Part shown: one piece after another, positions 6,446 to 11,794 of the stretch
Position numbering within the stretch: the first letter of the stretch is position 1
Layout of the letters: every line of letters begins with the position of its first letter
DNA from: Alphaproteobacteria bacterium
GTDB lineage: Bacteria; Pseudomonadota; Alphaproteobacteria; Zavarziniales; Zavarziniaceae
Reading direction: 5' to 3'
NCBI GenBank assembly: GCA_021774355.1
Contig: JAJFJE010000408.1
Span: 1 to 11,794, forward strand
DNA: 11,794 bases
Notes under the pieces: model-generated
Seen by the model: the letters and a program-made list of their open reading frames with translations, nothing else
Databases searched by the model: none
Told to the model about the DNA's origin: nothing
Translations under genes and position numbers: made by a program

Positions 6446-7602
6446 CAGCCGAGCCACGAACGGATGGTGGTGCGCCGGCGAACCAGCAAGGCCTGGGCGA
6501 TCTGGCAGAAATGGACGCCCAGGCAGAGCAGGGTCCACCAGGCGACGGCCAGCAGCCCCAGGTCGGGACGGCCGCACGCCCAGGCGACGGTGAGGATGGC
6601 CAGGTTGGGATTGCGCCTGGCGGTGATCAGGCGGAACAGGCTGTCAAAGCGGCGCCAGACATGAATCTCGATCTTGAACAGGGCCAGGAACAGCCCCTCC
6701 TGCAGGCGCTGGAGGACGTAGCCGCCGATGACCACGGCCAGGACCGCCTGCTGCGCGGCCAAAGGCAGACCGACCGCGGCCAGCCCGGCGACCCAGGCCC
6801 ACCACCAGAAGGGTGGGTGGATCAGGTCGATGCCATGGTCGAACAGGTTGCCGAGGCGGGACGAGGTCAGGGTCACCCGCGCCAGCTTGCCGTCCACCGT
6901 GTCGAGGAAGGTCATCCCCCAGGCCGCCGCCAGGCCCCAGCCGAACTGCCCCGTGGCGAACAGCCAGAACGCCACCACCACCAGCGCGAAGCTGGCCCAG
7001 GTCACCAGATTGGGCGTGACCCCGGCCACCGCACACAGCTTGGTCGCCAGTTGGGCCGGTCGCGGCCAGAGATATTTGGTGACGAAATCCGTTACGCCCT
7101 TGTACGAGGCGTCGAACATGCGCCGTTCGACGGCCCGGCGGCTGGCCGCCGTGAGCCGCAGGAGATAGGGCGGTTGGGATTTGCGCAAGGCGTGGTTATA
7201 GGCCCCCGACAGCTGCTCTGGCCGGTACTGGGGCAGGATCCCTTCGGGGCTGCGGCCTTCGGCCAGGGCCTGAGCCAGACGATCGGGCGCCGTCCCCTCG
7301 ACCCGCGCCGCGACCACCAGGCCACTGTCCGGATCGACCAGCACCCGCGGCGGCCCGGCGACCAGCGCCTTGACCAGGGCCTCGTCAAACACGAAATCGG
7401 CCCGCAGGCCGGCCAGGGGCTGCCCCGCCAGGCCCCGGGGCACCCCCGTCTCGTCGTGGTGAACAGCGACGCAGCCGGCCCGGCGCAAGGCCCGGCGCAG
7501 CCTTTCGCTCGACGCCATTCCCCACAGCGGCACGTCGCCTTCGCCGACGATCAGACCTGTTACCGGCAGGTCCGGAGGGGTTGTACCGCCTGTCGCTGTC
7601 AC
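6445..7602 (-). CDS. CDP-alcohol phosphatidyltransferase with N-terminal nucleotidyltransferase-like domain
   Basis: 385 aa from GTG 7602. The C-terminal half holds the complete CDP-alcohol phosphotransferase signature DxxDGxxAR-x8-GxxxDxxxD at residues 234-259 (Asp234, Asp237, Asp255, Asp259). It also has several hydrophobic segments, so it is an inner-membrane enzyme. The N-terminal 150 residues are soluble and start with a glycine-containing strand (TGLIVGEGDVPLWG), reminiscent of nucleotidyltransferase domains but without a clear GxGxR signature, so probably degenerate. In this operon it should join a CDP-activated lipid (CDP-ceramide, inferred) to an alcohol such as glycerol phosphate or a phosphoglycerate-type acceptor, yielding the anionic sphingolipid head group. 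GTG 7602 has AGGGG five bases upstream; TTG 7632 would add ten residues and lacks a comparable site. First gene of the minus-strand operon. Confidence 0.85.
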   Translation of the reverse strand: MTATGGTTPPDLPVTGLIVGEGDVPLWGMASSERLRRALRRAGCVAVHHDETGVPRGLAGQPLAGLRADFVFDEALVKALVAGPPRVLVDPDSGLVVAARVEGTAPDRLAQALAEGRSPEGILPQYRPEQLSGAYNHALRKSQPPYLLRLTAASRRAVERRMFDASYKGVTDFVTKYLWPRPAQLATKLCAVAGVTPNLVTWASFALVVVAFWLFATGQFGWGLAAAWGMTFLDTVDGKLARVTLTSSRLGNLFDHGIDLIHPPFWWWAWVAGLAAVGLPLAAQQAVLAVVIGGYVLQRLQEGLFLALFKIEIHVWRRFDSLFRLITARRNPNLAILTVAWACGRPDLGLLAVAWWTLLCLGVHFCQIAQALLVRRRTTIRSWLG

Positions 7603-7722
7603 CCGTTCCCCTGCCGTCACGCTCGTAACCAAAATGGACCCGCTGCAGACAAGGCGCCGTTATACTACGGTCCGATGAATATGCCACCCCGCCGGGCGCC
7701 GGCTTCAGGATCGTGACCTGCC
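7603..7722. promoter_or_regulatory. Divergent intergenic region between head-group operon and metallophosphoesterase
   Basis: About 120 bases separate the two divergent starts, so promoters for both directions should lie here. On the plus strand TATACT (7661-7666) is a plausible -10 for the phosphoesterase, with no convincing -35. On the minus strand TATAAC overlaps the same bases, and TTGTCT is a possible -35 further in. No strong palindromic operator is seen. Confidence 0.4.
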
Positions 7723-8670
7723 ATGTCAGGCTTTACCCTCGCTCATTTGTCCGACCTCCATCTTCCGATGGAGCATGACCGGCTGTCGTGGCGCCACTAT
7801 CCGAGCAAGCGCCTGGTGTCCTTCGTATCGTGGCACCGCAAGCGGAAATACCGCCATCGCCCGGACGTGCTGGCGGCAATGATTGCCGATATCGCGGCGG
7901 CGGCGCCCGATCACGTCGCGGTGACCGGCGACCTGGCCAATCTTGCCCTGCCGGCGGAATTCATCCGCGCCGTGGCCTGGCTCGACCGCCTGGGGCCGCC
8001 CGACCAGGTCACGGTGGTCCCGGGCAACCACGACATGCTGGTGCCGGTCGCCCATGGCCACGGCCTCGGCCATTGGCGCGATTTCATGACCGGCGACGCG
8101 GACCTCGGTCATGACCCGGGGACCATCCAGGCCTTTCCCTTCGTCCGGGAGCGCGGCGAGGTCGCCCTGATCGGGGTCAACTCGTCCCTGCCGACGGCAC
8201 CGCTGCTGGCGTCGGGGCGGGTCGGTCCGGAGCAGTTACAGCGGCTTGAGCGCGTGCTCGAGCGGTTGGGCCGGGCCGGCCGCTGCCGCATCGTCCTGAT
8301 CCATCACCCCATTGCCCGGGGGGTGATCGCCTGGCGCAAGGGCCTGTCCGACGCGGCCGCCCTGCGCGCCGTACTGGCCCGGGCAGGCGCCGAACTGGTC
8401 CTTCACGGCCACAGCCACCGGCCCGTTTTTGCGCCGATCGCAGGCCCCCTGGGGCCGATCGCCACGATCGGCGTGCCCGCGGCCTCGGCAATCGACAGCC
8501 CGGACAATCCCCAATGGGGTGCGCGCTGGCACTTCATCGCGGTCGAGCCTGTCGACACGGGCTGGCGCCTGACCATCCGGGCTCGGCGCCGCGACGGCCT
8601 GACCGGGCGCTTCCTGACCATTGGCGAATTCGTCGTGGTCGCACCGCGTGCCCTGGCCGCCGCCGCGTGA
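7723..8670 (+). CDS. Calcineurin-type metallophosphoesterase
   Basis: 315 aa cytoplasmic metallophosphoesterase with all dimetal motifs: DLH at Asp11/His13, GDLAN at Gly69-Asn73, GNHD at 101-104, HHP at His194-His195, and HGHSH with His230 and His232. The order and spacing match class III cyclic-nucleotide phosphodiesterase-like and related phosphohydrolases; the substrate cannot be read from the motifs. There is no signal peptide or membrane segment. It is divergent from the CDP-alcohol transferase operon, so shared control is possible. If the head-group pathway passes through a phosphorylated intermediate, as phosphatidylglycerol synthesis does, this enzyme is a candidate for removing the terminal phosphate (inference only). 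It could equally be a housekeeping phosphodiesterase. The ATG start has only a weak ribosome site. Confidence 0.85.
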   Translation: MSGFTLAHLSDLHLPMEHDRLSWRHYPSKRLVSFVSWHRKRKYRHRPDVLAAMIADIAAAAPDHVAVTGDLANLALPAEFIRAVAWLDRLGPPDQVTVVPGNHDMLVPVAHGHGLGHWRDFMTGDADLGHDPGTIQAFPFVRERGEVALIGVNSSLPTAPLLASGRVGPEQLQRLERVLERLGRAGRCRIVLIHHPIARGVIAWRKGLSDAAALRAVLARAGAELVLHGHSHRPVFAPIAGPLGPIATIGVPAASAIDSPDNPQWGARWHFIAVEPVDTGWRLTIRARRRDGLTGRFLTIGEFVVVAPRALAAAA

Positions 8671-8691
8671 CCGGCGGCGCCGGCGAAGCCG

Positions 8692-9189
8692 TCAATAGTG
8701 CATGGGGATGGTCAGGCTGGTATCGCCGGCCAGGGCATTGAACCGGGCCGAGTCGAAACTGGGCAGGCCGAAGGTGGTCGGCGCGTCGTTGGAAAAGCCG
8801 TAGCCTTCGGCCGGCATGCCCAGCATGGTCCTGTTGAAATCATGGTCGCCATTGGCGTCGTGATAGACCGCGATGGCCAGGACTCCCGCCTGGTCCGCCG
8901 GCACCGCCAGGCAGGCCGTGGTGATCGGTGCCTGGGCCGGGACCCGAAGCCGCGCCAGCTTGCCGCCGGGACTGAGGAAACGGCTTGGATCACTGGGATA
9001 GACGGTGATCGTGATCAGGCCTTCGGCCTTGTTCACCCCGGTGACGGTGAGCCGCAGCCGCACCTGATCGGTACCATCCTTGCAGGCCTCGGTCAGGTTG
9101 GTCGAAGCGGCCCCCGGTGCCCGGGGAACCACGACAAGCGCCACGGCAAGGGCTGCAATGACGACAAAACATTTGCTTAGGCATGGCAC
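8692..9189 (-). CDS. Exported DUF2141 family protein
   Basis: 165 aa secreted protein. The N terminus has Lys6, a hydrophobic core (about 8-21) and small residues around PGAAS, a typical Sec signal peptide cleaved near residue 27. The mature part matches DUF2141: a VRLRLTVTGV strand, an AVYHDANGDHDF motif, and the GMPAEGYGFSND segment near the C terminus. The function of this family is not known; the fold is expected to be a periplasmic beta-sandwich. The start is GTG 9189, one base from the divergent HIT start; no other start preserves the signal peptide. It ends 21 bases from the phosphoesterase stop, in convergent orientation. It may act at the envelope alongside the sphingolipid genes, but only the location suggests that. 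Confidence 0.8.
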   Translation of the reverse strand: MPCLSKCFVVIAALAVALVVVPRAPGAASTNLTEACKDGTDQVRLRLTVTGVNKAEGLITITVYPSDPSRFLSPGGKLARLRVPAQAPITTACLAVPADQAGVLAIAVYHDANGDHDFNRTMLGMPAEGYGFSNDAPTTFGLPSFDSARFNALAGDTSLTIPMHY

Positions 9190-9190
9190 G

Positions 9191-9697
9191 ATGCTGTCGA
9201 TCCCACTACGTTACGAACGGGTTTCCGCCGCGCCATCGCCTGACGCTTGGCTATATGACATGAACAACGCCACCCAAGAAAAGTTCGGTTACCCGGCAAC
9301 ACTGATTGCCGAGGGGGAGCACTGGACCGTCCAATTGCGGCCGGCACAGCCGACCCTGGGCGCGCTGGTGCTGGTCTGCAAGCAGACCGTCAGCGATTTC
9401 GGCGCGGTCAGCCCGGCGGGCTTTGCCGAACTGGGCATCCTGGTCCGGCGCATCGAATCCGTGCTGCGGGCCTTCATCGGCTATGAGCGGATCAACTATT
9501 TGATGTTGATGATGGTCGACAAGGATGTGCACTTTCATGTGATACCCCGCTATAGCGGCGAGCGGCAATGGCGGGGGCGGGCCTTTGCCGATGCCGGCTG
9601 GCCGGGGCCGCCGGCGCTCGGCCAGGCGGTGGCCCTGGACAAGGACGACATGGACCGGTTGACCACGCAGTTGCGCGACCTCTGGTGCTCCAGCTGA
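9191..9697 (+). CDS. HIT-family protein with atypical triad
   Basis: 168 aa protein of the histidine-triad superfamily. The signature near residues 112-120 reads DVHFHVIPR: His114 corresponds to the nucleophile and His116 to the third His of the canonical HxHxHxx motif, while the first His is replaced by Asp112. Such proteins hydrolyse or transfer nucleoside-phosphate groups; distant members of the superfamily cleave CDP-diacylglycerol. Whether this one acts on a nucleotide-lipid is not shown. The ATG at 9191 lies one base from the divergent DUF2141 start; an internal ATG at 9260 is possible but would remove 23 residues. The stop overlaps the start of the next gene by one base (TGATG), so it is coupled to the LptF-type permease. 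Confidence 0.8.
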   Translation: MLSIPLRYERVSAAPSPDAWLYDMNNATQEKFGYPATLIAEGEHWTVQLRPAQPTLGALVLVCKQTVSDFGAVSPAGFAELGILVRRIESVLRAFIGYERINYLMLMMVDKDVHFHVIPRYSGERQWRGRAFADAGWPGPPALGQAVALDKDDMDRLTTQLRDLWCSS

Positions 9698-10932
9698 TGA
9701 GTCTTGCCGTGCCGGATCGGTTGGGGCTGCGGCGAGGCCCGCCCCATATTGTCGAACGCTACCTGGTCAAGGAGGCCATGCGCCCCCTGTTCCTGTCCCT
9801 GGGCGTGGTCCTGACGGCCCTGCTTCTGGAGCGCATGTTGCGGCTGTTCGACCTGCTGGCCCAGGCCGGCGGCCCCTTTGCGGTGGTCCTGCAGCTGACT
9901 GCCAACCTGGTCCCGCATTATCTTGGGCTGGCCCTGCCGGCCGCATTCTTCATCAGCATTTTTTCCGTTGTGGCCCGGCTGGGCGACGACAACGAGCTGG
10001 ACGCCCTGATGTCCGCCGGCCTGTCGCTGGGGGCGCTGGTGCGGCCGTTTTTGGTGGTCGGGATTGTCCTCAGCGTGCTCAGCATCGGCTTGTTCGGCTA
10101 CCTCCAGCCCTATAGCCGCTATGCCTACCGGGCCATTCTTCATGCCGCGATCAATGCCGGCTGGGATGCCCGGGCACAGCCCCAGACCTTCGTCGATGCC
10201 GGGCGCGGCTTCGTTCTCACCGCCGACGAGGTCGACGGCACCGGACGCCGTCTGACCGGCCTGTTCATGCGCCGCATCACCAAGAACGGCGAGGAGATCA
10301 CCACGGCACGGCACGCCGTCCTGACCCTGTCGCCCGATGCCAGCAAGCTGCTCCTGGTCATGGATGACGGCATGGACATCCACGACCGGGGCGGTGACCG
10401 GGTCGACAAGGTCCGTTTCAGCCGCGCCACGGCGGAAACGGCCTTCGACCTGAATGCGCCACCGTTCCGCCCGCGCGGCGGCAGCGAGCGCGAACTGACC
10501 ATGGGCGAGTTGGAGGACGCCATCGCCGACCCGGCGACCGCCCAGTCGGCGCGCCGTCAGTTCCAGTCCGAATTTCACGCCCGGCTGGTACGCTCCCTGT
10601 CCCTGCCCTTCCTGCCCCTGCTGGGCGTGCCCCTGGCCATGGCGGCCAAGCGCCGCCACCGGACGCCGGGACTGATCCTGTCGGGGGTCCTCCTGCTCGG
10701 CTTTCACCACATGTTGCAACTGGGGGAAAGCCTGGGGGATACCGGCCTGATGCCCCCGATCATCGCCGTCTGGCTGCCCTTTGCCTTGCTGGCGGGGATC
10801 GCGATCACCCTGTTCCGATCCAGCCGCGAGCGGCCGGGCGAAAACTTTTTCACCCGCGCCGTCATCGTCGTGTCCCAGGCGACCGACCGGCTGCACCACA
10901 TGGTGACCCACCGTCGGGGCAAAGCCTCGTGA
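9697..10932 (+). CDS. lptF: LptF/YjgP-type lipid export permease
   Basis: 411 aa inner-membrane permease of the YjgP/YjgQ family. There are three hydrophobic segments at the N terminus (about residues 25-45, 68-92 and 113-140), a periplasmic beta-jellyroll-type domain (about 145-285), and three more segments (about 292-310, 325-345 and 352-372), the family's layout. The C-terminal tail of about 35 residues is basic and polar. In the LPS exporter LptF pairs with LptG and the ATPase LptB to pass lipid from the inner membrane into the periplasmic bridge. The start at 9697 overlaps the HIT stop by one base, and the second permease overlaps its end by four bases, indicating one transcript. Whether the cargo is LPS or, given the neighbours, a sphingolipid cannot be decided here; the symbol denotes family. 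Confidence 0.85.
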   Translation: MSLAVPDRLGLRRGPPHIVERYLVKEAMRPLFLSLGVVLTALLLERMLRLFDLLAQAGGPFAVVLQLTANLVPHYLGLALPAAFFISIFSVVARLGDDNELDALMSAGLSLGALVRPFLVVGIVLSVLSIGLFGYLQPYSRYAYRAILHAAINAGWDARAQPQTFVDAGRGFVLTADEVDGTGRRLTGLFMRRITKNGEEITTARHAVLTLSPDASKLLLVMDDGMDIHDRGGDRVDKVRFSRATAETAFDLNAPPFRPRGGSERELTMGELEDAIADPATAQSARRQFQSEFHARLVRSLSLPFLPLLGVPLAMAAKRRHRTPGLILSGVLLLGFHHMLQLGESLGDTGLMPPIIAVWLPFALLAGIAITLFRSSRERPGENFFTRAVIVVSQATDRLHHMVTHRRGKAS

Positions 10933-11794
10933 CCCCGACCCTGTTCCGCTTCATCGGCCGCCAGTTGCTCAGCCGGACGGTCGGAACCATCCTGGTTCTG
11001 GGGGCGCTGCTTCAGGTCCTCGACCTGATCGATAGCGCCACCGACATTCTGCAGCGCGATCTGGGGGTCCGGGGCATCGTCTATTATGCTCTGCTGCGCA
11101 CCCCCACCATCATCGGTCAGGTCACCATACTGGCCACCCTGATCGCCGCCCTGCTGACCATCGACCGCATGGTCCGGGCCAACGAGATGGTGATCCTGCG
11201 GGGCGCCGGCGTGACGGCCTTCCGCATCGGCCTGCTGATGCTGCCGAGCGTGGCCCTGGTGGCCCTGGGCCAGTTCATCGTCACGGATCAGATCGCGCCC
11301 CGGACCGAACGGGCTCTCGCCCTGTGGTGGAGCGACACCGCCACACCCGACGACGACGACAAGGCCAAGCCGATCTGGTTCCGCGCCGACGGCGACCTGG
11401 TCGCGGTCGGCCGGGTTGCCGACAGCGGCACCCTGCTGGAACGGGTGTCGATCTATCGCCGCGACGCGGGCGACATGCTGTCCCGGCGGACCACGGCCGC
11501 GGATGCCACCTTGGTGGAAGGCCATTGGGTGCTGCATCAGGCCGTGGTGACCGATTTCACCGGCGGCGCCACCCGCAGCGGCCCCCTGGCGGCCCTGCCC
11601 TGGACCGTCGACCTCGACCCTGAAACCGTCATCGAATTTGCCACGCCCCAGATCAGCATGTCGCTGGCCGCGGTGCGCGCCGCCCTGACCGAGGGCCGCG
11701 CCTCCAGCCGGCCGGCCGCCTTCTATGAGACCGAACTCCACCACGCCCTGGCCCGCCCCTTTGCCTGCCTGGTGATGGTCGCGCTGGCCCTGCC
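10929..11794 (+). CDS. lptG: LptG/YjgQ-type lipid export permease, cut by window end
   Basis: Starts with GTG 10929, overlapping the previous stop by four bases (GTGA), and stays open to the window end: 288 codons of an expected 360-400. The N-terminal hydrophobic segment (about 14-30, GTILVLGALLQVLDLID) is followed by a segment at 55-78 and the cytoplasmic motif NEMVILRGAGV, matching the SElvvmRaaGvS element of LptG. A third hydrophobic segment (about 97-115) precedes the periplasmic domain with KPIWFRADGD. The truncated end enters the fourth membrane segment. Partner of the preceding permease. In many alphaproteobacteria lptD follows lptG; that gene would lie beyond the window. Missing C terminus is due to the window edge, not a mutation. 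Confidence 0.83.
   Translation, partial: MTPTLFRFIGRQLLSRTVGTILVLGALLQVLDLIDSATDILQRDLGVRGIVYYALLRTPTIIGQVTILATLIAALLTIDRMVRANEMVILRGAGVTAFRIGLLMLPSVALVALGQFIVTDQIAPRTERALALWWSDTATPDDDDKAKPIWFRADGDLVAVGRVADSGTLLERVSIYRRDAGDMLSRRTTAADATLVEGHWVLHQAVVTDFTGGATRSGPLAALPWTVDLDPETVIEFATPQISMSLAAVRAALTEGRASSRPAAFYETELHHALARPFACLVMVALAL

Noticed and set aside
6446..6577. N-terminal extension of the lipid kinase by 44 residues
   Set aside because: It lies wholly inside the CDP-alcohol transferase gene; the kinase fold begins at ATG 6445, which overlaps the upstream stop as a coupled start.
8681..8691. Short hairpin CGGC-GAA-GCCG between the two convergent genes as a terminator
   Set aside because: The four-pair stem and lack of a T run make it indistinguishable from chance in GC-rich sequence.
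9080..9190. Extension of the HIT gene by 37 residues upstream
   Set aside because: It overlaps the DUF2141 signal-peptide region on the other strand and adds sequence unlike the family.
9550..10911. 453-codon minus-strand open frame opposite the LptF-type gene
   Set aside because: Antisense shadow rich in Gln, Gly and His; the plus strand encodes a clear membrane permease.
1..11794. Mobile element, CRISPR, prophage or tRNA signals
   Set aside because: No transposase, integrase, regularly spaced repeats or tRNA-like clover sequence was seen on either strand.

Overview
The window is very GC-rich and densely coded, with -1 to +2 base junctions between operon genes. Gene families point to an alphaproteobacterium. 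The genus cannot be fixed from sequence alone; a Rhodospirillales-like or related lineage is a guess. There are no rRNA or tRNA genes, insertion sequences, CRISPR arrays or phage genes.

Layout. (1) Bases 26-4499, plus strand: a fatty acyl-AMP/ACP ligase, an extended SDR reductase, then after a promoter-bearing gap an acyl carrier protein and a serine palmitoyltransferase. This matches the Caulobacter ceramide locus (acyl-ACP synthetase, CerR, ACP, SPT). The ceramide N-acyltransferase (bCerS) is not in the window. (2) Bases 4506-7602 (or 7632), minus strand and convergent with spt: a CDP-alcohol phosphatidyltransferase with an unusual N-terminal domain, a lipid kinase of the diacylglycerol-kinase fold (ceramide-kinase candidate), and a nucleotidyltransferase resembling Tam41/Mmp37 CDP-DAG synthases. 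Together they read as a head-group module: ceramide to ceramide-1-P to CDP-ceramide to a ceramide phosphodiester. This corresponds to the Caulobacter ceramide-phosphoglycerate (cpg) genes. (3) Bases 7723-8670, plus strand: a calcineurin-type metallophosphoesterase, divergent from the head-group operon. (4) Bases 8692-9189, minus strand: a small exported DUF2141 protein. (5) Bases 9191-11794, plus strand: a HIT-family protein translationally coupled to two YjgP/YjgQ (LptF/LptG-type) permeases, the second cut by the window end.

How they work together (inference). The plus-strand genes make the sphingoid base and ceramide. The minus-strand genes add an anionic phosphate-linked head group by CDP-lipid chemistry parallel to glycerophospholipid synthesis. 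The metallophosphoesterase may remove a terminal phosphate. The LptF/LptG-type pair is either the ordinary LPS exporter or a sphingolipid exporter. The most interesting part is the kinase / Tam41-like / CDP-alcohol transferase trio, with the phosphatase and Lpt-like genes beside it.
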